Part shown: one piece after another, positions 27,420 to 37,170 of the stretch
Layout: every line of letters begins with the position of its first letter
How positions within the stretch are numbered: position 1 is the stretch's first letter
Assembly: GCF_044359855.1 (NCBI RefSeq)
Contig: NZ_CP132291.1
Coordinates: 4,278,001 to 4,342,000, forward strand
Reading direction: 5' to 3'
DNA: 64,000 nucleotides
Source of the DNA: Rummeliibacillus pycnus_A
Lineage (GTDB): Bacteria > Bacillota > Bacilli > Bacillales_A > Planococcaceae
Program-made: the position numbers and the translations under genes
The notes under the pieces: generated by a model
Database searches by the model: none
The model's input: the letters and a program-made list of their open reading frames with translations, nothing else
What the model was told of the DNA's origin: nothing

Positions 27420-27737
27420 CGATGAACTCCCTTTGATTATTTTAATACTCCATTTCCTACTTTGGACATATCCCCAAATTTAAGAATATCAGGAGTTATA
27501 AATTTTTCAATATTTTCCTGAGTAAAAAGTTGGTATTTTCAAAAAATTATTTTACTTGTTTGTTTATAATAAAGCTTGATTTAAAATCATCTCTACTCTA
27601 TAGATTTCTACGAGGTGGGGGTGAGATGATCTTTTTTATTGGATATTTATGTTAATATCACTATAAAGATTGTGAAGAAATGTACTTTAAAAAGAAAAGT
27701 AATAAATATAAATTCAGCAACTATTAGGAGGGGAATT

Positions 27738-28163
27738 ATGCTGATAACTCAACAATGGAATCAAGAAGATAATGAATTTATTCGGAAAAAAGTAATTGAA
27801 CATAATCTTTCTAAGCTACCTGATGATGTAAAACATCCAGTCAAGAATATTAGCTTTATTCTTAGGGATGAAGGAGGAGAAATTTTAGGGGGCATAACAG
27901 GAACAATTTTCTGGTATAACTTACATATTGATTACCTATGGGTTGATGAATCACTTAGGGGTAAAGGATATGGGAAAGAGTTATTAAATTGTATAGAAAA
28001 CATAGCTAGAGAGAACCGGTGCAAACTAATTCAACTTGATACGTTTAGCTTTCAAGCCCCAAATTTCTATCAAAAGAATGGTTATGAAATAGTAGGTGTA
28101 ATTGAAGAACATCCAAACAAAGAAAATCAGCAGTATTACCTAAAAAAGAAACTAACTTATTGA
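27738..28163 (+). CDS. GNAT N-acetyltransferase
   Basis: 141 residues from ATG 27738 (AGGAGGGG at 6-8 nt). The acetyl-CoA loop is DESLRGKGYGKELL (motif A R/Q-x-x-G-x-G/A) and the closing part is FYQKNGYEIVGVIEEHP. Substrate unknown; similar short GNATs acetylate small amines. Not in an operon. Confidence 0.8.
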   Translation: MLITQQWNQEDNEFIRKKVIEHNLSKLPDDVKHPVKNISFILRDEGGEILGGITGTIFWYNLHIDYLWVDESLRGKGYGKELLNCIENIARENRCKLIQLDTFSFQAPNFYQKNGYEIVGVIEEHPNKENQQYYLKKKLTY

Positions 28164-28410
28164 TAAATTAAAAAGCGAGACTTTAGATGATATTCAATTA
28201 ACGTGTGCGTTTCTGCAATAAGTTGAGACGCTTTTTTACTAATGTGGCAGTTTAGTTGAAGATGAAAAGAGTATTTTTAGGTGCATATTGAAGTTAATGT
28301 TAAAATAGATTTTTTTCAAAATAGTGGATTTTGATGTTTTATTTCAACAAAAGGTAAGTGAACAAAATAGTTAAGATCGCTTCACTTTAAGTACGTAATT
28401 TATGATGAAT

Positions 28411-28476
28411 TTAAGAAAAACTTAAGAAAAACTTAAGATTTACCCTACCTTTTTCTTAATTAGTTTTACCTATAAT
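28411..28476 (+). promoter_or_regulatory. Promoter with phased direct repeats
   Basis: TTAAGAAAAAC occurs twice in tandem (28411-28432), followed by a partial third copy, giving an 11-bp period as in binding sites of OmpR-family regulators. A TATAAT -10 follows at 28471-28476, 36 nt before the VanY-like start. No such regulator gene is in the window. Confidence 0.5.
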
Positions 28477-28511
28477 ATTTTAAGTAAAGCAGAACAAGGA
28501 GGAAACTTAAG

Positions 28512-29399
28512 GTGAAGAAGTGGGGTTTTTTATTAATTTTTATATTATGTCTAGGTGTTAAAGCCTTTAATATAGTACCGTTCTTTCAAGGTGAAAAAGA
28601 TATTATAATAACTGCTCATAATGAGAATGATAAAGTAGAAGGTAGGACAGCTTCTGAAAATACACAAAAAGTAGAAATTTTAGCAGAACAGATCTATCAA
28701 GGAAATTTGCTTTTGGTCAACAGTAAGTACCCGATTCACTCTGAAAGTATAAAATCAGATGTCGTCAATTTAAATGCTCGCAATGAATTGGTAAAAGGAT
28801 ACAGCTTGTTTAATAACGAAACATATTTATCAGAAGAAATAGCACATAAATTTTCGAATATGACTCTTGATGCGGAAGAAGATGGAGTTTCTAGTTTTTT
28901 AATTTCGAGTGGTTTTCGAAATTTTGGCGAACAAAATAAACTTTATAAGGAAATGAGTTCCAATCGTGCCTTGCCAGCAGGTTACAGCGAACACAATTTA
29001 GGTTTATCGCTTGATGTAGGAAGTAGCCAAGGGAAGATGGAGGTAGCACCTGAGGGAAAATGGATTAAAGAGAACGCTTGGAAATACGGGTTTACTCTAC
29101 GTTATCCAGAGGATAAAACGGACATAACGGGAATTCAATATGAACCATGGCATATCCGCTATGTCGGTTTACCACATAGTGCGATTATGAAAGAAAAGAA
29201 TTTTGTTTTAGAGGAATATTTAGACTTTATAAAAGAAGAAAAACATATTTCTGCTACAGTAAATGGTCAAAAATATGAGGTCTTTTATTATCCAGTTACA
29301 GAAAATACCACTATTAATGTGCCAGCCAATCTTCGTTATGAGGTATCGGGCAATAATACGGATGGTGTGATTGTGACAGTATTTCCTGATAATGTGTAG
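28512..29399 (+). CDS. VanY-like D-alanyl-D-alanine carboxypeptidase
   Basis: 295 residues with an N-terminal signal or anchor segment (about 3-20). M15B zinc peptidase motifs: SEHNLGLSLDVGS (zinc His and Asp) and EPWHIRYVG (catalytic Glu/His). It trims terminal D-Ala from peptidoglycan stem peptides. GTG start with AGGAGG at a good distance. A normal M15 core with about 60 extra residues at the C-terminus. Not accompanied by vanHAX, so it is probably a cell-wall enzyme and not a vancomycin cluster gene. Confidence 0.8.
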   Translation: MKKWGFLLIFILCLGVKAFNIVPFFQGEKDIIITAHNENDKVEGRTASENTQKVEILAEQIYQGNLLLVNSKYPIHSESIKSDVVNLNARNELVKGYSLFNNETYLSEEIAHKFSNMTLDAEEDGVSSFLISSGFRNFGEQNKLYKEMSSNRALPAGYSEHNLGLSLDVGSSQGKMEVAPEGKWIKENAWKYGFTLRYPEDKTDITGIQYEPWHIRYVGLPHSAIMKEKNFVLEEYLDFIKEEKHISATVNGQKYEVFYYPVTENTTINVPANLRYEVSGNNTDGVIVTVFPDNV

Positions 29400-29873
29400 A
29401 AACTCAAGGAAGGTAAGTGTGCGGAATAAACTGAACAAAATTGATGAACGAGTATTATGGTACAGGCACTATTTGCCTTGAATGTGTATGCTTTAGTCAA
29501 AATCATTCTGTTCAAGTTTAAATCGATTAATTTCTGAGGAATCTGGGAAACCCCGATGTGAAATTTTTAAATTATCTTTGAAAATATACTTATTTCTCAG
29601 CCTCGTATATTTTCATATTTAAATTTAAAGAACTTTATTATTACTTTACAAAATCCAGCTTCAGTTACCAACCCTAGGGTACAACTTAGTTGTGTACAGA
29701 AACACTTTCGAGTGGATGAACCGAGCATCAGTTTAATATCTATGGTAAGGTTTAGCTTTTTTGTACTCTTCCTACCTTAATTATAACATATAAGAAATGC
29801 TCAATATAAGACTGTTTATTCTCATTTACTACTGCTAAAATCGATAACACACTAATGGTTAGGAGAGATGTAG
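29400..29873 (+). other. Leader region upstream of rph
   Basis: 474 bp without a gene. Contains a GAAAATATAC/GTATATTTTC hairpin (29579-29614, probable terminator of the VanY gene) and a dyad GTACAAC-TTA-GTTGT(G)TAC at 29690-29709 next to ACCCTAGGGT. The second could be a regulator site for rph, but this is a guess from position. Confidence 0.4.
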
Positions 29874-32486
29874 ATGAGTTCTTTGGTTATCGATTTTCAG
29901 GAGATAGAAAAAACACAGCTATTGCTTGTTGGCGGAAAAGGGTTGAATTTAGGGGAATTATCAAAAATTCAAGGAATACAAGTACCACAAGGATTTTGTG
30001 TTACAACAGTGGGATATCAAAAAGCCATCGAACAAAACGAAACGTATCATACTTTGTTGGATCGACTAACAATGCTAAAAGTAGAAGAACGAGATCAAAT
30101 TGGTGAAATCAGCAGTAAGATTCGACAAATCATTATGGAAGTAGAAATTCCTTCCGATGTTGCGTGCGCAGTTGCTGACTATCTCACTAAGTTTGGCGAT
30201 GACCATGCTTATGCAGTGCGTTCTAGTGCAACCGCTGAAGATTTGCCACATGCCTCCTTTGCTGGTCAACAAGACACCTATTTAAATATCATCGGAAAAG
30301 AAGCTATCTTGCAGCATATCAGAAAATGTTGGGCTTCTCTATTTACGGATCGAGCGGTAATATACCGAATACAAAATGGTTTTAACCACAGACAAGTATA
30401 TTTATCCGTTATCGTTCAAAGGATGGTTTTCCCACAGGCTTCAGGGATTTTATTTACCGCTGATCCGATTACCTCTAACCGAAAGTTACTATCAATCGAT
30501 GCAAGTTTTGGGCTTGGAGAAGCACTAGTCTCAGGGGTGGTATCTGCAGATTGTTATAAAGTACAGGAAGATATAATCGTCGATAAGATGATAGCAACAA
30601 AAAAATTGGCTATCTATGCACGAAAAGAAGGCGGAACAGAGACCGTGCCGATCGATTCTGATCAGCAAAATACTCAAACACTTACTGAACAACAAATCTT
30701 ACAACTAGCACGCATCGGAAGACAGATCGAAGCTTATTTTGGTTGCCCGCAAGATATCGAATGGTGTTTGGTTGATGACACATTTTATATTGTACAGAGT
30801 CGCCCAATCACGACTCTTTTCCCCGTTCCTGAAGTGAATGATCAAGAAAATCACGTCTATATATCTGTTGGTCATCAACAAATGATGACCGATCCCATGA
30901 AACCACTTGGATTGTCTTTTTACCTGTTAACGACTCGTGCGCCTATGCGTAAAGCAGGTGGAAGATTGTTTGTTGAAGTCACGCACCAACTGGCTTCACC
31001 TGTCAGTAGAAGCATTTTATTAAATACCATGGGACAACACGATCCGCTTATGAAAGACGCACTCATGACTATAATAGAGCGAGATTTTATAAAATTGCTA
31101 CCAAATGAAAAGGAAGAACAGAGTCCCGGTAAAAGCAATAAAGGTGTGTCGCATGCGGATTCGGAAGCACAAATCGAAAGTGACCCGGCAATCGTTACTG
31201 ATTTGATCAAAAGTAGTCAAACATCGATAGAAGAGTTAAAACAAAACATCCAAACGAAATCAGGGTCGGATTTATTTAATTTTATTCTAGAAGATATCAA
31301 GGAATTACAGAAGATATTATTTAACCCACAGAGTACGCGTTTATTTATGGCAGCTATAAATGCTTCAACATGGATCAATGAAAAAATGAACGAGTGGTTA
31401 GGTGAAAAAAACGTAGCAGACACACTTTCTCAATCTGTACCAAACAATATTACTTCTGAAATGGGTCTAGCCCTATTGGATGTAGCAGATGTGATTCGTC
31501 CTTATCCAGAAATAATTGATTATTTACAACATGTAAAAGATGATAACTTTTTGGATGAACTGATTAAGTTTGATGGTGGGCACGATACCCGAGACGCAAT
31601 AATAGCTTATCTCAGCAAATACGGAATGCGATGTGCCGGAGAAATCGATATTTCTAGAACTCGATGGAGTGAAAAACCAATTACACTTGTCCCCATGATT
31701 CTAAATAACATCAATAACTTAGAGCCAAATGCCAGCAATCGGAAATTTGAGCAAGGGCTTCGTGTTGCTTTGAAAAAGGAACAAGAGTTAATAGAGCGAT
31801 TGAAGCAATTACCGGATGGTGAACAAAAAGCTAAAGAAACAAAACGAATGATCGATCTAATCCGGAATTTCATCGGTTATCGGGAATATCCGAAATACGG
31901 AATGGTTAGTCGCTACTTCGTTTATAAGCAGGCTTTAATGAAAGAAGCAGAACAACTCGTACAAAAGGGCATAATTCATGAAAAAGAAGATATATACTAT
32001 CTCACTTTTGAAGAACTTCACGAAGTCGTACGCACAAATAAATTAGATTACCAGATCGTAAGCTTTCGAAAAGACGAGTACAAATTATATGAAAAACTAA
32101 CTCCACCACGCGTTATCACGTCAGATGGTGAAATCAGTGTAGGGGAGTACAAACGAGAAAATCTCCCATCCGAAGCTATTGTAGGTCTACCTGTTTCATC
32201 CGGAGTTATAGAGGGAAGAGCACGTGTCACCTTAAACATAGAAGAAGCTAATTTAGAAGATGGAGATATATTAGTCACCTCCTTTACTGACCCTAGTTGG
32301 ACACCATTGTTTGTATCCATAAAAGGCCTAGTCACCGAAGTTGGTGGACTGATGACCCATGGAGCAGTTATCGCCCGTGAATACGGATTACCAGCAGTTG
32401 TCGGAGTGGAAAATGCTACCAAACTGATAAAAGATGGGCAACGAATTCGCGTGCATGGAACAGAAGGATATATCGAAATATTGTAA
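29874..32486 (+). CDS. rph: Rifampicin phosphotransferase
   Basis: 870 residues, the length of Listeria/Bacillus RPH (about 867). Order: N-terminal ATP-grasp (GGKGLNLGEL, AVRSSATAEDLPHASFAGQQ), a central drug-binding region (about 330-750) and a C-terminal swivelling His domain with GLMTHGAVIAREYGLP, His829 being the phosphate carrier. RPH inactivates rifamycins using ATP. It is distinguished from PEP synthase by the missing PEP domain and the specific C-terminal text. AGGAGAG precedes the ATG. No other gene is in the transcript. Confidence 0.85.
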   Translation: MSSLVIDFQEIEKTQLLLVGGKGLNLGELSKIQGIQVPQGFCVTTVGYQKAIEQNETYHTLLDRLTMLKVEERDQIGEISSKIRQIIMEVEIPSDVACAVADYLTKFGDDHAYAVRSSATAEDLPHASFAGQQDTYLNIIGKEAILQHIRKCWASLFTDRAVIYRIQNGFNHRQVYLSVIVQRMVFPQASGILFTADPITSNRKLLSIDASFGLGEALVSGVVSADCYKVQEDIIVDKMIATKKLAIYARKEGGTETVPIDSDQQNTQTLTEQQILQLARIGRQIEAYFGCPQDIEWCLVDDTFYIVQSRPITTLFPVPEVNDQENHVYISVGHQQMMTDPMKPLGLSFYLLTTRAPMRKAGGRLFVEVTHQLASPVSRSILLNTMGQHDPLMKDALMTIIERDFIKLLPNEKEEQSPGKSNKGVSHADSEAQIESDPAIVTDLIKSSQTSIEELKQNIQTKSGSDLFNFILEDIKELQKILFNPQSTRLFMAAINASTWINEKMNEWLGEKNVADTLSQSVPNNITSEMGLALLDVADVIRPYPEIIDYLQHVKDDNFLDELIKFDGGHDTRDAIIAYLSKYGMRCAGEIDISRTRWSEKPITLVPMILNNINNLEPNASNRKFEQGLRVALKKEQELIERLKQLPDGEQKAKETKRMIDLIRNFIGYREYPKYGMVSRYFVYKQALMKEAEQLVQKGIIHEKEDIYYLTFEELHEVVRTNKLDYQIVSFRKDEYKLYEKLTPPRVITSDGEISVGEYKRENLPSEAIVGLPVSSGVIEGRARVTLNIEEANLEDGDILVTSFTDPSWTPLFVSIKGLVTEVGGLMTHGAVIAREYGLPAVVGVENATKLIKDGQRIRVHGTEGYIEIL

Positions 32487-32758
32487 TTGCTGAATACATC
32501 CAGCACCGCTCCAGTGGATACCAAGGCACTGAAAAAGTAAAAGTAGCTTGATTATTATGATAATAATCTTGTATGACCACTTCATTCAATAGCAGATATA
32601 TACTATAAATATTTGTATTACTACAGTTTTTCAGAGGTCTCGTGGATACTAGAGCGGTGTCTCACAATCTTTCCATTGGGTCAAAAAGTTGGTGCCAACT
32701 TTATCGGTGGTGCATATCCTAAAAAGAATTACCGATTAACCATACCTATTGAAACATT
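32487..32758 (+). other. Intergenic, no gene seen
   Basis: A GATTATTATGATAATAATC palindrome near 32550 may end the rph transcript. The 76-codon frame beginning at 32613 lacks a ribosome site and runs into the GC-rich repeat, so I reject it. Confidence 0.3.
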
Positions 32759-32901
32759 GTCTATGGAGCGGAAGATGGCGAGTCATCGAAAATGCATTCG
32801 CATTTCCTTCGTGCGATGTTATTTCAGAGAGGTACATTCATAGTCCTGCGGGAAAGCGAGACAGGTGAGCCCGCGGAAAGCGCCATCTGGAGCGTCGTAC
32901 T
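32759..32901 (+). repeat. GC-rich Bacillaceae intergenic repeat
   Basis: Bounded by GGAGCGGAAGATGGCGA and GGAAAGCGCCATCTGGAGCG, imperfect inverted ends, with TCCTGCGGGAAAGCGAGACA inside. This GGAGCGGAAG...GCGGAAAGCG pattern is a known kind of dispersed element in Bacillaceae. It is clearly more GC-rich than the flanks. Confidence 0.6.
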
Positions 32902-33151
32902 AGTGAACAGTAAATTGAGCTAAAAAATAATTGTAAAATTGCATTTCATTAAAAAGAATGTTACTCTAAAAATAGAATTATGAGAGGACTGATGGATGAA
33001 TAATGATTAACTAATCTGTATTTAAAAATTTGAAATTAATAACTTCAAACTACAAAATATAGGGTTAGTCTGTCCATTTTTACAAATCAGTTCATTCTTT
33101 ATTTGTCATGATTCCAATGATTAATAAGAACTTACTAAGTATACGTGAAAT

Positions 33152-33188
33152 ACTAATCCTTCCGATTACAAATTGGGAGGATTTTTTT
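33152..33188 (+). terminator. Terminator ahead of the ABC-F leader
   Basis: AATCCTTCC ... GGGAGGATT stem followed by TTTTTTATT. It either ends an upstream transcript or is an attenuator of the ABC-F gene. Confidence 0.6.
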
Positions 33189-33257
33189 ATTCTCCTATAG
33201 GTAAGTTAATGCTTTTTAATCCGTAACTGTAACCTAACAAATAAAGGAGAGAGAAAA

Positions 33258-33311
33258 ATGAGTGATTCAGACACTATTGTTACACATGTAATGCTCTATA
33301 TAAGTCGTTAA
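33258..33311 (+). CDS. Leader peptide of the ABC-F gene
   Basis: 17-residue frame MSDSDTIVTHVMLYISR with its own ribosome site (AAAGGAGAG). Its last codons form the 5' strand of one hairpin (33294-33333), and the following bases form a second, mutually exclusive one (33304-33360). Such short frames before ABC-F genes are typically ribosome-stalling sensors of antibiotics that act on the large subunit. Confidence 0.7.
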   Translation: MSDSDTIVTHVMLYISR

Positions 33312-33360
33312 TATCCATCAAACTTATATAGAGGAATAAAAAAATGATGGATATTCCGAC
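33294..33360 (+). promoter_or_regulatory. Translation-coupled attenuator of the ABC-F gene
   Basis: Hairpin 1: CTCTATATAAGT (33294-33305) with ACTTATATAGAG (33322-33333). Hairpin 2: AATATCCATCA (33310-33320) with TGATGGATATT (33345-33355), extended by GTCG/CGAC. The strands interleave, so both cannot form in a simple fold. Stalling in the leader frame would mask hairpin 1 and favour hairpin 2, or the reverse. Confidence 0.65.
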
Positions 33361-33398
33361 TTTATATGAAATGTTTGATATATAAAGGAGGAATTATT

Positions 33399-34889
33399 AT
33401 GTCAATGATAAATGTTCAAGACTTAACTTTTTCATACCCAGGTAGCTTTGATAATATTTTTGAAGGTGTAAACTTTCAAATAGATACGGATTGGAAACTA
33501 GGGTTTATAGGTAGAAACGGACGAGGTAAAACGACATTCTTTAATTTATTATTAGGTAATTATGAGTATAGTGGGAAAATCACTTCTTCCGTGGAATTTA
33601 ATTATTTCCCTTACCCAGTTTCGGATAAGAACAAGTTCACTCATGAAATCCTTGAAGAAATTTGTCCCCAAGCAGAAGATTGGGAATTTCTACGTGAAAT
33701 ATCCTATTTAAATGTTGATGCCGAAGCCTTATATCGACCATTTAACACATTATCAAATGGAGAACAAACAAAGGTGTTGCTTGCTGCACTGTTTTTGAAT
33801 GAGGGTCAATTTCTATTAATTGATGAGCCAACCAATCATCTAGACACTGATGCACGAAAGATGGTCTCTGATTATCTAAGGAAGAAAAAAGGGTTTATTT
33901 TGATTTCACATGACAGAATCTTTTTAGATGGATGTGTTGACCATATCTTGTCTATAAATAGAGCAAATATTGAAGTGCAAAGTGGCAACTTTTTTTCTTG
34001 GAAGTTAAATTTTGATAGACAGCAAGAATACGAAGAGGCTACAAATGAGCGTCTACAAAAAGACATAGGGAGATTAAAAAAGTCTGCAAAGTCGTCAGCA
34101 GGTTGGTCTCATCAAGTGGAAGCTTCCAAAAATGGAACAACGAATTCAGGATCTAAGTTAGATAAGGGTTTTGTAGGACATAAAGCCTCCAAGATGATGA
34201 AGAGAGCGAAGAACCTTGAAGCAAGGCAACAAAAAGCAATTGAAGAAAAGTCAAAATTACTAAAAAATGTGGAGAAAACTGAGTCGTTAAAACTAGAACA
34301 ATTAAAATTTCAGTCAAATGAATTGGTTGTTTTGACTGATGTTTCTGTTAAGTATGATGACCAAATAGTAAATGAACCAATTAGCTTCAAAGTTGAACAA
34401 GGGGACCGAATTATACTTGATGGAAAGAATGGAAGCGGGAAAAGTAGTATCCTAAAACTAATTCTAGGAAATCAAATACAGCATACAGGCTCAGTTAATT
34501 TAGGTTCAGGACTCATCATTTCCTATGTCCAACAAGATACTTCTCATTTGAAGGGATCGTTATCGGACTTTATTGAAGAGCATGAGATTGATGAGACGTT
34601 ATTTAAATCTATTCTACGTAAGATGGATTTTGAACGAATTCAATTTGAGAAAGATATCTCTAATTATTCAGGTGGACAAAAGAAAAAGCTGCTTATCGCT
34701 AAAAGTTTATGTGAAAAAGCTCATTTATATATATGGGATGAACCATTAAATTTTATTGATATTTATTCGCGTATGCAGATTGAAGAGCTTATTCAACAAT
34801 TTAATCCCACAATGGTTATTGTTGAGCATGATAAGGCATTTCAAGAAAAAGTTGCAACAAAAACTATATCTATAAAATATAATCAGTAA
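33399..34889 (+). CDS. ABC-F ribosomal protection protein (Lsa/Vga-type)
   Basis: 496 residues from ATG 33399 (AAAGGAGG at 8 nt). Two ABC cassettes with no membrane domain: Walker A GRNGRGKTT and GKNGSGKSS, signatures LSNGEQTKV and YSGGQKKKLL, Walker B FLLIDEPTNHLD and LYIWDEPLNFID. A long charged linker (about 200-310) inserts toward the ribosome. The family confers lincosamide, pleuromutilin or streptogramin A resistance. Expression is probably induced through the leader peptide and attenuator. The exact drug range cannot be read. Confidence 0.85.
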   Translation: MSMINVQDLTFSYPGSFDNIFEGVNFQIDTDWKLGFIGRNGRGKTTFFNLLLGNYEYSGKITSSVEFNYFPYPVSDKNKFTHEILEEICPQAEDWEFLREISYLNVDAEALYRPFNTLSNGEQTKVLLAALFLNEGQFLLIDEPTNHLDTDARKMVSDYLRKKKGFILISHDRIFLDGCVDHILSINRANIEVQSGNFFSWKLNFDRQQEYEEATNERLQKDIGRLKKSAKSSAGWSHQVEASKNGTTNSGSKLDKGFVGHKASKMMKRAKNLEARQQKAIEEKSKLLKNVEKTESLKLEQLKFQSNELVVLTDVSVKYDDQIVNEPISFKVEQGDRIILDGKNGSGKSSILKLILGNQIQHTGSVNLGSGLIISYVQQDTSHLKGSLSDFIEEHEIDETLFKSILRKMDFERIQFEKDISNYSGGQKKKLLIAKSLCEKAHLYIWDEPLNFIDIYSRMQIEELIQQFNPTMVIVEHDKAFQEKVATKTISIKYNQ

Positions 34890-34927
34890 ATCAAGTCATT
34901 AAACTATAAGGAGCTTTAATGGAGTGA

Positions 34928-34981
34928 TGAAAAAAGCCTAATTTCTCTACAATAAATTGAGAAATTAGGCTTTTTGTTTTT
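34928..34981 (+). terminator. Terminator, same type as at 39168
   Basis: AAAAGCCTAATTTCT with AGAAATTAGGCTTTTT around CTACAATAAATTG. The same hairpin sequence recurs after the lipoprotein gene. Confidence 0.75.
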
Positions 34982-35024
34982 GGGAAAGGAACCTACAGTG
35001 TAAAAAACAATAGTCTAAACAGAT

Positions 35025-36638
35025 TTACCATAGTAAGCTAGTCATGACCTGTTTAAGAATCAGATTTGGATTTGATTCTCCTTCTTTTGTACGCCATGCT
35101 ACAAAACCATCTGGTCTTATCAATACAGCTCCATGAGGAGTAACATCGTACAATGTTTCCCAGCTATCCTCACGCTCAACCAAATCTCCCTGTGAACCGA
35201 TACTATAAACATTAATCGTGATACCTAAGTGAGAAGATACATTCTGAGCAGCAGTGTGCCACAGACTATTATTTTCCCCCGTAAACAAGACAAAATTTCC
35301 ATCTATTAAATCTAGCGTAGATATACACTTACCTTGATAATTTACCCACAAATGCGGTGCGCGTGTTCCTGGTCTTCCGTTTAGCTCTAACCGATCCATT
35401 CTATGTGTAGTTGGTTCTTGTTCGATAACGGCTTTCGAGGAATATTTATAACCTACAGTAACTGCAAGATGATCCATATTATTGAGGGTACTTATTCCTT
35501 TATTTACAGCACTAAACAACAAATCACTGGCATATTTCGTTGTTACCTGCACAGCGTGGTGTCTTTCATCATGATAAGTTTCGAGCAATCTTGGATGGGC
35601 TTGTTTGTGTATCACTGCCGCCAATTTCCAAGCTAAATTATGAGCATCTTGAATACCTGTATTCGAACCGAATCCTCCTGTTGGTGGCATGAGATGAGCT
35701 GAATCTCCAACTAGAAAGACTCGATTATCTTGAAATCTAGTGGCTGTTCTTTCAACAGCTGCCCAAGGTAAAGTACTCAAGATGACAAAATCAAGATCGG
35801 GTACCCCTATAGCTTTTTTAATAATCTCACGGCATCTTTCTTCAGTAAAATCTTCAGGACGATCTCCCTTCGAAGGATCATAAGCGACATGATAAATCCA
35901 TTGATCTCGATTATTCACTGTGATAAGTGCGCCAAATACTTCCGGATTCAAGACTTGATAAAAACCAAACTGGCTTCCTTGCAGAAAAGTGCTTAAGTCC
36001 GCCTGGAAATAGATATTAATATAATGGCCACCTATGACTCCTCTTCCTGTAGTTGGAATTCCTATATGCTTACAGATTGAACTTTTGGCTCCATCTGCAG
36101 CAATTAAATAATCACTTCGAATGATTTCTTCCGTTCCTGTGTTTCGATCAATTATAGTAGCTGTTACCCCTAAATCATCTTGTTGATACGTCACAAGCTC
36201 GGTATTAAAGCGTATATGTCCTTTTCCTTTTTCAGCAGCTTGAAGGAGGATAGGTTCTAAATTCATTTGATAACAAGATGCTGCTTTTGAAGGGCTAATC
36301 TTTTCAATCATTTTAACTATTTTATTGTCGATTTCCTTCTGAGTACTCTCACCTTGTTTTAATTCTGCTAGGTCTATGTCTTTGATTGTTTCTACAGCAA
36401 TACGCCCACGAATATTATCTAATGGTTTACTCGTAGTACGGATAGCTTCCTCTAATCCTAATTGGCGAAATAATTCCATCGTACGAAAAGTTATCCCTCC
36501 TGCTTTTGGATGAATAGCTGTATCAGCATGTTTTTCAACGAGTAAATAATCAATGTTATGACGTGCAAGAAATAGGGCAGAGGTAAGTCCAGTAAGTCCT
36601 CCCCCAACAATTAAAACTGAGACATGCTTGTGCTTCAT
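35025..36638 (-). CDS. FAD-dependent aromatic monooxygenase
   Basis: 537 residues from ATG 36638 (GAAAGGA at 8 nt), after rejecting an upstream start. Class A flavin hydroxylase: VGGGLTGLTSALFLA (GxGxxG), DGAKSSICKHIGI (DG motif) and GDSAHLMPPTGGFGSNTG (GD motif), with a thioredoxin-like C-terminal domain as in PgaE/phenol hydroxylases. It hydroxylates an aromatic or polyketide using NADPH and O2. Its place beside rph and an ABC-F gene makes antibiotic inactivation conceivable, but sequence alone does not separate this from aromatic catabolism. Confidence 0.75.
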   Translation of the reverse strand: MKHKHVSVLIVGGGLTGLTSALFLARHNIDYLLVEKHADTAIHPKAGGITFRTMELFRQLGLEEAIRTTSKPLDNIRGRIAVETIKDIDLAELKQGESTQKEIDNKIVKMIEKISPSKAASCYQMNLEPILLQAAEKGKGHIRFNTELVTYQQDDLGVTATIIDRNTGTEEIIRSDYLIAADGAKSSICKHIGIPTTGRGVIGGHYINIYFQADLSTFLQGSQFGFYQVLNPEVFGALITVNNRDQWIYHVAYDPSKGDRPEDFTEERCREIIKKAIGVPDLDFVILSTLPWAAVERTATRFQDNRVFLVGDSAHLMPPTGGFGSNTGIQDAHNLAWKLAAVIHKQAHPRLLETYHDERHHAVQVTTKYASDLLFSAVNKGISTLNNMDHLAVTVGYKYSSKAVIEQEPTTHRMDRLELNGRPGTRAPHLWVNYQGKCISTLDLIDGNFVLFTGENNSLWHTAAQNVSSHLGITINVYSIGSQGDLVEREDSWETLYDVTPHGAVLIRPDGFVAWRTKEGESNPNLILKQVMTSLLW

Positions 36639-36888
36639 AAACATTTTCCTTTCAATATTATATTTATCCATGGATTTTACTGAATTCAGTAATCAAACTA
36701 TAAAATAAAAATCAAAGAAATTGTAGACTTTTTTTGCGTTATGGTTTATTATATAAAATTTATTACGCCCTAAAAACAGAAAGAGATTTCTTTTTTGACT
36801 GTAATACTCGATCTTATTGGAATATATAAACTAATAGATACAACTAAAATGCTATAAAATTCATATATAAAATTTCAATTTCTTATGG

Positions 36889-36937
36889 AAAAAGCTACTG
36901 AACCTATTCAGTAGCTTTTTCTCTTTTTTTAAGATAT
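36889..36937. terminator. Bidirectional terminator
   Basis: GAAAAAGCTACTGAA pairs with TTCAGTAGCTTTTTC. T-rich downstream and A-rich upstream. Confidence 0.65.
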
Positions 36938-37170
36938 ATATGTTATTCGTTTTAGTTAACATATTAGGTTGATGGACATGTGAAGCTACCCCTGTTTAAA
37001 AAGTTAAATCGTTTATACAAATGATGATCCGAATCTTTTGTGTGATTTCAGTTTTTTATTGAACAGACAGAGTGGTTCTGAATGGGGTAACAAATGATTG
37101 GTATGGTCATATTTGATTGCTCTAATGTATAATTAGGTTGAGAATATTCCGAAAATGGAGGTGTGCCAAT

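Noticed and set aside
29400..29873. Rifamycin-associated element of the actinomycete type before rph
   Set aside because: The known GC-rich motif is not present; only a weak GTACAAC dyad is seen.
32613..32843. 76-codon frame
   Set aside because: Runs into the GC-rich dispersed repeat and has no ribosome site.
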